Shown here piece by piece: positions 44,660-55,000 of a stretch of 64,000 bases of DNA (position 1 is its first letter; the number at the start of each line of letters is the position of its first letter). The notes under the pieces are model-generated. The model was not told the origin of the DNA, ran no database searches, and saw only the letters and a list, made by a program, of their open reading frames with translations. This stretch comes from Thiorhodospira sibirica ATCC 700588 (lineage in GTDB: Bacteria; Pseudomonadota; Gammaproteobacteria; Ectothiorhodospirales; Ectothiorhodospiraceae). The stretch lies in assembly GCF_000227725.2 (NCBI RefSeq), contig NZ_MU255056.1, positions 483,867 to 547,866 on the forward strand, written 5' to 3'. The position numbers were made by a program, and so were the translations under genes.

Positions 44660-44735
44660 TGAGGTTAGGAATCCCCGTCCTTCCTGCCTGCCGCGACGCA
44701 CGCGGCGCAGGCAGGTAGGGCGGGGTGGATGTCAA
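44660..44735 (+). ncRNA. Omega-RNA-like scaffold and right end of the tnpB element
   Basis: TnpB guide RNAs overlap the 3' end of tnpB and end at the right end of the element. Here CCCCGTCC (44673-44680) pairs with GGGCGGGG (44718-44725, one G-U), and ATGTCAA (44729-44735) follows, the usual ending in this group. The loop is much larger than usual: it holds a second hairpin (CCTGCCTGC...GCAGGCAGG). Bases after 44735 would be the guide. With TnpB broken it can only work in trans, if at all. Confidence 0.55.
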
Positions 44736-44793
44736 GATGCCGCTTAACGCCGTTAAGTCCATCACACGCACATCAGTCAACAGGATCGTTTGA

Positions 44794-46050
44794 ATGTTTG
44801 CCAGTCTTTTGAATGTCTATTCCCTCTTGCTGGGCATGGGGATTTTACTTGCCGGTTCTGGGCTGCTGGGAACCTTGCTGGGCTTACGGGCCGGGCTTGA
44901 GGCGTTTCCGCAGTGGTTGATCGGCCTGATTATGTCGGCCTTTTTTATCGGCTATGTGCTGGGTTCTTATTTGTGTCCGATGTTGATCCGTCGGGTCGGG
45001 CATATCCGTGCTTTCGTGGTGTTTGCGGCGATTGCTTCGGTGGCTTCTTTTGCGCACGGGCTACTGGTCTATCCCTTGCTGTGGTGGATTTTGCGGGTGG
45101 TGGTCGGGGTCAGTGTGCTGGGTTTGTATATGGTGGTGGAAAGCTGGCTCAACGAGACGGTACGCCAGCAGCGCGGTCAGGTGTTTGCCATTTATATGAT
45201 GATCAGTCTGATTGCCCTGGGGCTTGGGCAGTATCTGATTTTGCTGTATGGGCCGGGGGAGTTGGCCAGCTTTGCCCTGGTGGCCATGCTGTTTTGTCTG
45301 GGACTGATTCCGGTGGCGATGACACAGGTTTCACAGCCGACCCAGGTTGAGATTCCGCGTTTTTCCTTTCGCACACTGTATCGGGCCTCGCCGGTGGGCT
45401 TTTGGGGGACATTTACCTCGGGCATGATTACCGGCGGTTTTTGGGGCTTGTCGGCACTGTATGCCCAATCCATCGGGCTTTCCAATGTCGGGATTGCCAG
45501 CTTTGTCAGTGCAGCGATTCTGGGCGGGGCATTATTGCAGTGGCCCATCGGTTTGCTCTCGGATCATCGTGACCGGCGTATCGTGCTGGCCTTGGTGTGT
45601 ATCGCCGGGGCAGTCGCAACCGTGGGTATTTTTCTGGTGGCGGGGCAGTCCTTGCCGGGTCTGCTGGCTATGACCGTGTTGTATGGCGGCTTTTCCTTTT
45701 CGCTGTACGCGCTGTGTGTGGCACATACCCACGACCGCGCTGACATCAGTCAGGTGCTGGAGATCACCCGTGGCCTGTTATTACTCAATGGCATCGGCGC
45801 CAGCTTCGGGCCCATTATCGGCGGTCTGGTGATGCAGTTTGGTAGCAGTGCGCGTCTGCCGCTGGTGTTTGGCGCGATTATGGTCATGCTGTCGCTGTTT
45901 ACGCTGTATCGCATTTATACCGACCGCCCCGTGCCCCCCGAGGAGCGCTCGGTGTTTGTGCCGGTCACCCGCACTTCAGCGATGGCGGCTGAACTGGATC
46001 CGCGCAGTGACCTGGAGCGTGAGCTGGAATTGAAACCGCCGGTCGATTGA
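44794..46050 (+). CDS. MFS transporter (YcaD-like)
   Basis: The 418-residue protein has 12 predicted membrane helices and MFS features: the A-like loop YVLGSYLCPMLIRRVGHIR between helices 2 and 3, and the second-half equivalent GLLSDHRDRRIVLA. The segment WWILRVVVGVSVLGLYMVVESWLNE is characteristic of the YcaD/UMF-type group. An acidic C-terminal tail (about 390-418) is cytoplasmic. The substrate is unknown. It begins 58 bases after the dead tnpB element, whose end may have replaced its original promoter region. It converges with the receptor gene at 46057. Confidence 0.88.
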   Translation: MFASLLNVYSLLLGMGILLAGSGLLGTLLGLRAGLEAFPQWLIGLIMSAFFIGYVLGSYLCPMLIRRVGHIRAFVVFAAIASVASFAHGLLVYPLLWWILRVVVGVSVLGLYMVVESWLNETVRQQRGQVFAIYMMISLIALGLGQYLILLYGPGELASFALVAMLFCLGLIPVAMTQVSQPTQVEIPRFSFRTLYRASPVGFWGTFTSGMITGGFWGLSALYAQSIGLSNVGIASFVSAAILGGALLQWPIGLLSDHRDRRIVLALVCIAGAVATVGIFLVAGQSLPGLLAMTVLYGGFSFSLYALCVAHTHDRADISQVLEITRGLLLLNGIGASFGPIIGGLVMQFGSSARLPLVFGAIMVMLSLFTLYRIYTDRPVPPEERSVFVPVTRTSAMAAELDPRSDLERELELKPPVD

Positions 46051-46056
46051 TGCGCC

Positions 46057-47376
46057 TTATGTGCTCTGCTGTGCTGCGGAGTGCAGGCGGGCCAGCAGGA
46101 TGACACCGCCATAGTGTTGTTGCTGGCTGAGCACCTGATCCAGTTCGCTGGCGATCTCGGCGAGGGCGCTGGAGGCCGGGGCATGAGTAAACCAGTTCTG
46201 TGCCAGGCGGGTTTCGGCGGGGTTGAGGCTGGCGCGCAAAAACTGCGTCAGTTTTTTTGCGCTATAGGGGTGTCCTGCCTGCAGGGCAGGGCGCGATAAC
46301 ATCAGCAGGTTGACGTGTGTGTGCTGGCCAAAGAGTTGCCGGTGGCGTTCATACAGCGGCTGCATCGTGGCGTGATCCAGCGGCTTGAAAATATGGCTGA
46401 GCTGGCGTTCCCACCAAAGCGCCGCCCGGCTGGCTTGAGCGTCACTTGCTGCTGTCCCGTAGACGATATACAGCGTCTTTGGTTGCAGGACATGGGCATA
46501 AAAATGGCCGGATGCAGCGCCTACCAGGGTCATAAAGAATTCCCAGTGGCCTTCCTCTAAGGTGTGCGCGGGGAATCGGGCACGCCGCAGGGCGCTTTGA
46601 TTGCTGATCCGGTTGGCGTCAAGCAATTCATCAAACTGGCGTTGAATGGCGGTGCGCTCAATCTCATCCATCAGGCAGATGGTGCGATCCAGTTCATGAA
46701 ATTCACGCAGTCGGGGCACCGGGGCAATATTGTCGGGTGACACTTTCTGGGAAAGGGCCTGCAGGCGTAGTTGCAAGCGGGTGAGGGCTTTATTGAGCAT
46801 CCACAGCAGATAGACCGCCAGCAATAGCCCGACCAAGGCCGCCACGCTGATGCTGATCAGCGCCTGCCATGCCGCATGTCTGAGCATGTGGCGGTAGGTG
46901 GTGGTTTCCAGCACGATCCCGACAATCACCGGCATCCGCTCGGCATCGGCCGGGGTGCCGGAGGCAAATACGGTGAAATATAAAGCTGCGTCGTTGTCAG
47001 TGTGGCTACGGCTCAGTCCGGCGATATGGATTCCTGGCGCGGTGCGTAGTGCCTGCGCCTCGTCAGGCAGATCCCAGTTCGGCGGACGGGCGAGAAGGTA
47101 GCGCGGGATGTCATCGGGCGTCATCGGGGGTAAAAAAATGCTGTGTACCGTGGTGGAATTCAGGGCGCGCACCAGTGGCAGATAGCGGCTATCCAGGGCC
47201 TGGGTACCGCGCTCGGTCAAAAATTCCGCCATCACCACGGCCACGGCGCTGCCTTCCTGGCGGAGATTGTCCAGATATTGCTGACGCTTGAGCGAGACAT
47301 CAAACAAAGAGGCCAGCGCCGCCAGACTGACAAACAGGAGAATCACCAGGGTGGGCAAAATGATGCTGAGTCTCAT
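46057..47376 (-). CDS. Membrane receptor with degenerate SpoIIE/PPM-like output domain
   Basis: The 439-residue protein has a membrane helix at about 5-25, a periplasmic part of about 140 residues, a second helix (about 170-195) and a HAMP-like linker with coiled coil (200-265). The C-terminal part (about 270-439) resembles the layout of SpoIIE-type PP2C phosphatases (RISNQSALRRARFPA, then GAASGHFYAHVLQPKTLYIVYGTA). The metal-binding Asp residues of the GGDFYD and GDVSGHG motifs are replaced (SGHFYA, YGTAAS). It is therefore probably a pseudophosphatase; the fold assignment is an inference. The ATG at 47376 is chosen since it overlaps the previous stop (ATGA) and has AAGGAG ahead. It is the last gene of the operon 46057-51450. 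Confidence 0.7.
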   Translation of the reverse strand: MRLSIILPTLVILLFVSLAALASLFDVSLKRQQYLDNLRQEGSAVAVVMAEFLTERGTQALDSRYLPLVRALNSTTVHSIFLPPMTPDDIPRYLLARPPNWDLPDEAQALRTAPGIHIAGLSRSHTDNDAALYFTVFASGTPADAERMPVIVGIVLETTTYRHMLRHAAWQALISISVAALVGLLLAVYLLWMLNKALTRLQLRLQALSQKVSPDNIAPVPRLREFHELDRTICLMDEIERTAIQRQFDELLDANRISNQSALRRARFPAHTLEEGHWEFFMTLVGAASGHFYAHVLQPKTLYIVYGTAASDAQASRAALWWERQLSHIFKPLDHATMQPLYERHRQLFGQHTHVNLLMLSRPALQAGHPYSAKKLTQFLRASLNPAETRLAQNWFTHAPASSALAEIASELDQVLSQQQHYGGVILLARLHSAAQQST

Positions 47377-48695
47377 GCGGCGGGACTCCTTAACGGACAC
47401 AGTGACTCCCAGGCAATCACCGGGCTAAGGGTTTTGCCGGGATATAGCACTGGCACGGGTTTAGCAGCCCGCGCATCGCCCAGCACATCGCCGGCAAGGT
47501 GGCGCAGGCTGTCATCTTGCATCAATAGCAAAGCGCCCTCGCCGGGTTTAAGCAAAGGGCGCGCAGCGGCGCTAAAAGCGTTGAGCTGTTGCTGTTCCGC
47601 CAGCCACAGACTTTTGAAAAGGCCAGCGAGATCCACGAGCAAACGCAGCTGTGTGGCATCGTATAAGGTCTTTGCAGGGTCGGTGAAGTGCAGCCAATAC
47701 AGCCCCGCCTTGGGATCCAGACTGATCAGATAGCCATGATGCAGCCGCTGCATCATTCCCTGTAGCTGCTGGGCCGCGTGGTCATGGGCGCTTTCTGTGG
47801 CGCGTTGCTTGCGCAGATTGCGGGCCTCGGCGGTGACTTCCTGATGCGCTTTGGTCAGCTCCCGGCGTAACTGCTCAATCCCGGCAGCGATGGGCGCAAG
47901 CTCAGGGACCGTATGCATCTGCTGATTCAGGGGCGTGGTTGAACCCGCCGAAGTGCGGGCCGCCAGGGTTTTGAGTGCTTGCATGGCGCCACTTAAGCGC
48001 TGCGCAATAAACCAGGTGATGGCCAGTCCGGCACTGAGCGCGGCCAGGCCCAGCAAAAACACCGTCAGCAAGGCAACCCGGGTGCGCGCTCGAATCACGC
48101 TGACGTTCACATCTGCCCCGGCGGCGGCGACAATATCGCCGTGCCGGTTCTTGATAGGCGCAAAGCCGGATTTCAACAGTCCCCACTCCTCCCACGCCTG
48201 CACCGGCGAAATGTAATACGGCGCCCCGCCAATCACCTGATACATGCCGTGCATCGCATCAGCCGGCAGGGTATCGGGAGTGCCGATGGGCGTGTGATCA
48301 TCGTCCTGATTGGCATCAAAGACGTAAATCACCTCATTTTCTTCCTGTCCGTGTACCTGGGTAAATAAATAGGTCAGGCCCAGGCGCGTGCGAATCTCCC
48401 GCATGGGCCGGATATGATCAAGATAGCGCGGATCACGGCTGAGTTCCTTGGCGCTGGCCTCCTGATGGAGGCGCTCATTGAGCAGCGCCTGATGGCTCTC
48501 GGTGTTAATAAAGGCGCTGGTGACCACGCTGGAGGCAATCAACAGCCGATCAAAACCATCAATGATGGATTGATTCAAACCCTTGTAAATCAACACCGTC
48601 AGGGTGGTGGTGACCAGAATTGCAGCAGGAACCAGCACCAGCAGCACCTTACTGCCCAGACCCATGACGGGCGAATTATGTGGATGCATGGCCAT
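47373..48695 (-). CDS. Membrane sensor protein with HAMP-like linker and unrecognised C-terminal domain
   Basis: The 440-residue protein has a membrane helix (about 15-36), a periplasmic Cache/CHASE-like sensor of about 165 residues (TRLGLTYLFTQVHG, GAPYYISPVQAWEEWGLLKS, AAAGADVNVSVI), a second helix (about 207-228), and a HAMP-like and coiled-coil region (230-310). A C-terminal domain of 130 residues follows (GYLISLDPKAGLYWLHFTDP). The C-terminal domain may be distantly related to that of the next gene, but no catalytic motif is visible. Its start overlaps the HEAT-transporter gene by 20 bases and its end overlaps the next gene by four, so all three are tightly coupled. Confidence 0.72.
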   Translation of the reverse strand: MAMHPHNSPVMGLGSKVLLVLVPAAILVTTTLTVLIYKGLNQSIIDGFDRLLIASSVVTSAFINTESHQALLNERLHQEASAKELSRDPRYLDHIRPMREIRTRLGLTYLFTQVHGQEENEVIYVFDANQDDDHTPIGTPDTLPADAMHGMYQVIGGAPYYISPVQAWEEWGLLKSGFAPIKNRHGDIVAAAGADVNVSVIRARTRVALLTVFLLGLAALSAGLAITWFIAQRLSGAMQALKTLAARTSAGSTTPLNQQMHTVPELAPIAAGIEQLRRELTKAHQEVTAEARNLRKQRATESAHDHAAQQLQGMMQRLHHGYLISLDPKAGLYWLHFTDPAKTLYDATQLRLLVDLAGLFKSLWLAEQQQLNAFSAAARPLLKPGEGALLLMQDDSLRHLAGDVLGDARAAKPVPVLYPGKTLSPVIAWESLCPLRSPAA

Positions 48696-51450
48696 GCGCT
48701 AAGCGTTCCAGATCAGTGATAAAGGTATGCAGTGCGGTCTGCTCCTGGGAATCCCCGCTGTTGGTGCGGTTATCCGCCGCCAACACCAGCGTGGCGGCCT
48801 GACGCACCAACGGCGTACTGCCATGCAGCAGATAATAGCGTGTCACCCGCGCCCGCTCAGGCATCACCAAACCAACGGTCGCGACCAGCGCCACCGCCGT
48901 TTCCAGTGGGTCAAGCTCGGCGGTCTCCAGCACCTCGGCCAACCAGGCGGCAAGCTCGGTCGGCGTGCCGGATGGCAGCACTTCCAGCGCGGCGATGCTC
49001 GCATCAGCATCCAGCAGGCGTATCAGGCGGATAACCTGCTGCTTGTTAAGCCCCTGTTCGATGGTTTCCAGCGCATTGGCGCGATCTTTGGGGTTTTTTG
49101 AGCAGAGCGCCTGATCCAGACTGGCAAAACTGGGCAATCGGCCTGATAAAGCCGCCAGCTCAATCACCCGCAAGCCGGCATGTTTGGCGCTGGCGCTCAG
49201 CAGTTGATGCAGCAAGGCCAAGGCGCGTGGCGGTTTGGCCGACAGGGTGGCCAAGCGATAGTCCAGCTGTTGCGCATAGGCCCGAAGCCGTAAGCCCCGC
49301 TCAAGCTCCTCATCCATAATGCTTTCAAACAAGGGAATCGCCTGATTCAGATCAATCCGTGCCGCCAAATTAGCGGCTAAGCTGCGGGTACGATGCCCAA
49401 AGCCGGTATCTGCAAGTACGCGCATCGCCGGCAGCAATACCTGAATGCCCAGATGGCCCAGGGTGTGCTCAAGGCGTTTCAGCTCGGCGGGTCGCAGGCG
49501 ATCAGCGAGTTGCAGCATGGGCAACACCAGCCGGGGGTCTTCCAGAATCCCCAGACAATCAATCGCCAACAGACGGCTATCGCTGTCCTCCTGTGCGAGA
49601 ATATCCAGCAATTTCTCCCCCAGCCCCGCCGTAGCCATGCCTTGGCGCAAGGCCCCTTGCAGCGCCTTGAGCGCCGCATGACGGATACGCGGCTCCTGGC
49701 TATCCAGCGCATCCTTGAGCGCATGCAGACTGAGCGGGTCGCCCATGCAGCCGTAGGCCTGAATGGCCAGTATCCGCTCGTGAGTATCGCCCTGCGCAAG
49801 CTGATGCAGGGTCTGTACGGCATCCTTGACGTAACGCACATCGCCCAGATGCCACAGCGTTAATGCAGCCGCAGCGCGCAGATGGGGCGTGGCATCGCTG
49901 AGCCAGGCCACCGCCCGCGAGGTGGAAATCAAGCCAGCATGTGCCGCCTCGACCGCCTGCTGCTGATCCAGCCCATGCAGGCCATGCCATTCTGCCGCCA
50001 GACACAAAGTCACCCAACGCTCCATCGTCTTGGCCCCGCCTTTACCCGGTTCAGTCAGGCGGGCATCGCCTTCGCGGCGGTGTGGATGATTCATGCGGCC
50101 TGAGGTCTGCTGCTTGGCCATGGTCTGAATATTCGCCGCCATCGCCCCACGGTAATAATGACGCAACAACAAGGCCAGCCCGATCAAAACCACCGTCACC
50201 AGCAAGGCAATGCCCGCAAGACTGCGCGGATCAAGCAAGGGCACGGCAATCAGCAAAAACAGCCCGGAAAACAGGCTGGCGCTCGGCTCAACCAGGCCTT
50301 CGATGTAGGTGCGGATGGATTTTTTATACTGCCCCGGCACCGCATTAAACAAAATGTTCTGGGTATTGTATTCCAGCGAAGTCAACACTCCGTGATAGGC
50401 CCAAAAAGCCAGCACCGCCGCCCATAAATGATCAGTAATAAACAGCACCGCAAAGGTCAGCAAATACACCATCGGCATGACCAGCATCAGGGTACGGATG
50501 CCCAGCCAGACCACCAGACGACTGTAGAGAAAGAGATTAACAACCAGATTAAACAGCGCACTCAGCGCATACAAAAGCCCAAACAGCACCGCCAGCTCAG
50601 CCGCATCGCGATCCCGCCCTAAAATCTCAAAATATTGATATTCAATCAGATTGGTCAAGATCAGGGTCACGAACAAGACCCCGGCGAGAATCAGACTAAA
50701 CGGAGAATTGAGCAAGGCGCCCAACATCGAGGTCGGGCCGCGTCCCGCCTGTGCATCGTCGTCAGCACCGGTATCCGCCAAGGGCTGAAAGCGCTTTTTC
50801 AAAAACACCAGCAGCGGCAGCGTCACCAACGCCAGCAGCGCCCACAGAAAAAAGAAAAACGCCATCGGCACATGCGCCGCCAGCAGCGTCACCAGCCCCG
50901 CACCGAAAATACTGCCCAGGGCCATCCCGGCGCTAAACAGTGGAAATAAACGCTTGGCATCCTGAATGGTGAAATAACTGTCGGTGAAATTCCAAAACAG
51001 GGTATATAAAAGGATGTACCAGATGGCCGCATACAGCTTGATGCCGATAAACAGCGCCTGACGCAGCCCCTCCGGCCAGCCCTCCGCCTGGCTCACCGCC
51101 CAGGCAATCAACACGCCAAAGATCACCAGAACAACAAAAGTGTGCTCTGCCAGACGGTTGATGCCATGACGCTGCAACCAGGTAGCATATCCGGGCGTCA
51201 GTATCGCCATCAACAGCGGCGTGAGGATAAACACCAACCACAGCTTATCCGCCCCCAGATGGTTCAAAAACACCGCATCACCGGCCGCCATCCCGATGGT
51301 CATACCGCTTTGCAACAAAATCGCAAACAGCGCAAAGGCGACTACCTGACGACCTTCGCCCGGCATCACCTTGCAATAGCGGCTAAAAAACGAAATCTTG
51401 CAAGGCGGAGCGCCATCAGCAGGCACTGACATGGGAGAATCTTTGGGCAT
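48676..51450 (-). CDS. Nucleotide-transporter-like (ADP/ATP carrier-type) membrane protein fused to HEAT repeats
   Basis: The 924-residue protein has about 12 membrane helices in the first 440 residues. They resemble the NTT/TLC ADP/ATP translocase fold (IKLYAAIWYILLYTLFWNFTDSYF, AKRLFPLFSAGMALGS, LEYNTQNILFNAVPGQYKKSIR). A basic cytoplasmic linker (about 445-480) leads to a C-terminal solenoid (about 490-910) of alpha-helical HEAT-like repeats (RILAIQAYGCMGDPLSLHALKDAL, RHAALKALQGAL). True NTT proteins exchange ATP and ADP in parasites and plastids; free-living bacteria carry HEAT-fused relatives of unknown substrate. The ATG at 51450 has AGAGG five bases ahead. It heads an operon with two receptor-like proteins, so a sensory role is as likely as transport. 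Confidence 0.75.
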   Translation of the reverse strand: MPKDSPMSVPADGAPPCKISFFSRYCKVMPGEGRQVVAFALFAILLQSGMTIGMAAGDAVFLNHLGADKLWLVFILTPLLMAILTPGYATWLQRHGINRLAEHTFVVLVIFGVLIAWAVSQAEGWPEGLRQALFIGIKLYAAIWYILLYTLFWNFTDSYFTIQDAKRLFPLFSAGMALGSIFGAGLVTLLAAHVPMAFFFFLWALLALVTLPLLVFLKKRFQPLADTGADDDAQAGRGPTSMLGALLNSPFSLILAGVLFVTLILTNLIEYQYFEILGRDRDAAELAVLFGLLYALSALFNLVVNLFLYSRLVVWLGIRTLMLVMPMVYLLTFAVLFITDHLWAAVLAFWAYHGVLTSLEYNTQNILFNAVPGQYKKSIRTYIEGLVEPSASLFSGLFLLIAVPLLDPRSLAGIALLVTVVLIGLALLLRHYYRGAMAANIQTMAKQQTSGRMNHPHRREGDARLTEPGKGGAKTMERWVTLCLAAEWHGLHGLDQQQAVEAAHAGLISTSRAVAWLSDATPHLRAAAALTLWHLGDVRYVKDAVQTLHQLAQGDTHERILAIQAYGCMGDPLSLHALKDALDSQEPRIRHAALKALQGALRQGMATAGLGEKLLDILAQEDSDSRLLAIDCLGILEDPRLVLPMLQLADRLRPAELKRLEHTLGHLGIQVLLPAMRVLADTGFGHRTRSLAANLAARIDLNQAIPLFESIMDEELERGLRLRAYAQQLDYRLATLSAKPPRALALLHQLLSASAKHAGLRVIELAALSGRLPSFASLDQALCSKNPKDRANALETIEQGLNKQQVIRLIRLLDADASIAALEVLPSGTPTELAAWLAEVLETAELDPLETAVALVATVGLVMPERARVTRYYLLHGSTPLVRQAATLVLAADNRTNSGDSQEQTALHTFITDLERLAHGHAST

Positions 51451-51644
51451 GGAGCCTCTCAAGCAAAAACATAGCGCGCCCACAGTATAATATCTAAGCT
51501 GTGGCGGTGTGCAGCATCATACCTTTGCACCGGCGTCTATGCCAACAGCACACACCCGCGAGTGCAAGACGGATGAAAACCACGCAAAGCCCACCGCTTC
51601 ATGCCGTGGCCGGTGCTCGACGCTCAGGCTGGGAAAATTGAGAC

Positions 51645-51672
51645 TTGCGTTTTATTTTTTTTCGACTATAAT
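51645..51672 (+). promoter_or_regulatory. Sigma-70-type promoter of the initiator tRNA gene
   Basis: TTGCGT (51645-51650) and a perfect TATAAT (51667-51672) are 16 bases apart. Transcription would start near 51679, seven bases before the mature tRNA. Confidence 0.75.
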
Positions 51673-51685
51673 GCCACCTTCTTGA

Positions 51686-51762
51686 TGCGGGGTGGAGCAG
51701 TCTGGCAGCTCGTCGGGCTCATAACCCGAAGGTCGCAGGTTCAAATCCTGCCCCCGCTACCA
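51686..51762 (+). tRNA. Initiator tRNA-fMet (anticodon CAT)
   Basis: All four arms fold: acceptor GCGGGG/CCCCGC, D stem GAGC/GCTC, anticodon stem TCGGG/CCCGA with loop CTCATAA, T stem GCAGG/CCTGC. CCA is encoded. The three G-C pairs at the base of the anticodon stem and the unpaired position 1-72 (T and T) identify it as the initiator and not the elongator. The size is 77 bases. The 1-72 mismatch is C-A in E. coli, so T-T is a variation of the same rule. Confidence 0.97.
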
Positions 51763-52012
51763 CTTTTGTGGTTAAATGCTCTCTTATCAGTTCTTCTCTG
51801 TTTTTCCTCTGCGTTATCCCCTGTTATCTTTTCTTCACGCTGCTTTCCTTGATTTTATCGGTGTTCCGTGTTTTATTGGCTGTCTACGGCAGCGATGCTG
51901 GCGTGTTTTTGGCTAATATCTGACAACAACACCCGCAACCCATTGACCCCGCACATACGATTTATCTAGCGACGGATGCTGCCTGAGCCTCGATGAGGAA
52001 TGCCATCAATTT

Positions 52013-55000
52013 ATGCTCAATCCTTTGCATATTGCCTTGTTGTATGCGTTGTTTGCAGCGTTGTGGATTGTAAGCTCAGGGTATGCGCTGGATTTGCTCG
52101 CACAAGACCCTGAGTTTCTGGCGCGCCTGGAGCGTATCAAGGGCTTGATCTTTGTTGCAGTAAGCAGCGCCTTGCTGTATCTGTTGCTGAAGCTGCAAAA
52201 CCTTGGTCCACGAGCCATACGCGCCTCCTCGCAGACGGTGCCATTACGCGGCGACGGGCAACGATACCGCCTGGTCATCCTGGGTCTGGTGCTGCTGATC
52301 ATGACCCCCTTGCCGGGGCTGCTCATTTTAAAGCTGCAAAAACCGCAGATCATGCAGGAAGCCTATCAGGATTTGCAGGTCATCTCGCGCTTTAAGGCCT
52401 CGCATCTGCAACAGTGGCTCACTGAGCGGCGCACGGATGGCCTGAGTCTGGCGAGCAATGCGCTGTTTGTGGAGCTGGTACAGACCGCCAGCGTGGCCCA
52501 AGACGCACCGTTGATGGAGCGGTTGCGCACCCGTTTGGAGGTGTTGCGCGGCATCCGCGACTATCGGGCGGTGGTGTTGTTTGATGCACAAGGGCAACTG
52601 CTGCTCGCGGTGGGCGAGCAGCTTTGGGGGGAAGGCGCGAATCATCCGTGGCAAGACAGGGCGTCGCTGCCTCGGGACATACAGCATACGGATTTATATC
52701 ACGATACCCACGGTGCCCTGGCCCTGGATTTTTGGATACCTTTGCGGCGCTCCGGCGCACCGGCAGATGAGCTGGCCGGTTTTGTGCTCTTGCAAACGCA
52801 ACCCGAGGTTTTTTTCACGGAGTTGCTCATGGATTGGCATGATGCCACTCACCGCGCAGAAAGCCTGTTATTGCGTGAGGAGCACGGGGCACTGTGGCTC
52901 GTCTATGGGGCGCACCCAGATCAGCGGTGGCAGGATGATGGGCCATTGGCCTTGCGCAATCCCCGCAGTATTTTTTATCGCTGGGATGCGATGTCTCCGG
53001 GCAGTATGCTTGAGGGCCTGGATCATCGACAAACGCCGGTGCTGGCGGTGTCTCAAGCGATTCCCTCGACCTCCTGGTTCCTCGTGATCAAGCGCGATCA
53101 GCGCGATATTTTTGCCAATCTCAACACTTTAAGCCTGTGGGTCACACTGATCAATTTTTTTGCCCTCAGTGCGCTGATGGCGGCGCTGGTATTGCTGTGG
53201 TTTCAGCAGCAGCGGGTGCATGAACTGACCCTGAAAGCACAGTCTGCACAGCGTGACCGGCTGCTGAAATACTTTTTTGATTTGCCCTTTATCGGCATGG
53301 CCATTACCCAGCCATCGGATCGGCGCTGTCTGAACGTCAACCAACGCCTGTGCGATATTTTGGGCCGTTCCCGCGAGGAGTTGATGACGCTAAACTGGTC
53401 GCAGCTGACTCATCCCGAGGATCTGGTCGAGGAGATGACGCATTTTAGCCAGATGCTGGGCGGCAAGGCCGACGGTTATCAGATGGAGAAGCGTTTTTTG
53501 CGCCCGGATGGGCGGGTGGTATTTGCCTTGGTCAATGTGAAGCCCATTCTCGCTGAAGGGGGCGATGTCGAGCTGGTGATGGCCACGGTGGAGGATATCA
53601 CCGAGCGCTGGCTGGTGGCGCAGGAGCTGCAGCGACAAAAAGATTTGTACGATACCCTGTCGCAGACCAATCAGGCGATTGTGCGCTGCACCCGACAGGA
53701 AGAATTGTTTCCGGAATTGTGCCGGATTGCGGTCAAGCATGGCGGTTTTTGTCTGGCCTGGATTGGCCTGTTGAATGCCACTGACGGTGGGATCGTGCCG
53801 GTGGCCTTGCATATTCGCCAGACACGGGCCTTAGCATCATTGCAGGACTTGTTTAGCCACTCACCTGCGCTGGTTGATCAGGATCTGGCGGTGCGGGCGC
53901 TACGCCTGAATCGCTATGTAATCCAGCGCCAGGGCATGACGGAAACCTATGACCCGCAGCCACACACGCCTTGGCTTGAGGCCTTGACGCAGGCACACCT
54001 TCAAGAGGCCGGGGCCTTTCCGATTTATCATCAGGGGTGCGCCATCGGGGCGATGATTCTGTATTCGGATCAGCGTCCGTTTTTTTCCGGCGACATCTGC
54101 CGCACGCTCGAAGAAATGGCGATGGATATCTCCTTTGCGCTGGATATGTTCACCCAGCGGGCCGCGCTGGAAAAAACCACCGAAGAATTGAGCGGGTTTT
54201 TCGATGTCGCTTTGGATTTATTGTGTATCGCCGATCTGGATGGGCATTTCCTCAAGCTCAACACGGCCTGGGAGCAGGCCCTGGGGTATTCCTGCGAGCA
54301 GCTGCAACGCTGTCGCTTTCTCGATTTTGTCCATCCCGAGGACCTGGCGCATACCCATGAGCAAATCGCCCGGCTGGCGCAGGGCGAGTATGTGATCAAT
54401 TTCGTCAATCGCTACCGCTGTCCCGATGGCCAGTATCGTTGGCTTGAGTGGCATGCTGCCCCCAGTCCAGGCGGGGAGTGGGTGTATGCCGCCGCCCGCG
54501 ACATCACCGAACAGCGCGCCCACGAGCAGGCCCTCAAAGCCTGGGATCATCTTCTGGGTTATATCATTCAGCATGATCCCAATGCGATTGCCGTGCATGA
54601 TAAGGAACTGCGCTATATCTACGTCAGCGAGCGTTATCTGCAGGATTACAAGGTGGAGCAAACGCAGCTGATTGGCTATCGACACTACGAGGTATTTCCG
54701 GATATTCCGCAAAAATGGCGCGAAGTACATCGCCGTGCGCTGGCCGGTGAGGTCTTGCGCTGTGAGGAAGATCGCTTTGAGCGCGCCGATGGGCACGTGG
54801 AATGGACACGCTGGGAATGCCGCCCATGGTTTGATCAGCATCAGCAGATTGGCGGCATCATTTTGTATACCGAGGTGATCACCGAGCGCAAGCAGGCCGA
54901 AATGGCACTGCGTCAAGCCGCCTGCGTGTTTGAAAGCACTCGCGACGGGGTGTTGATCACCGACCTGAATGCGCGGATTGTGGCGGTTAATCGCGCCTAT

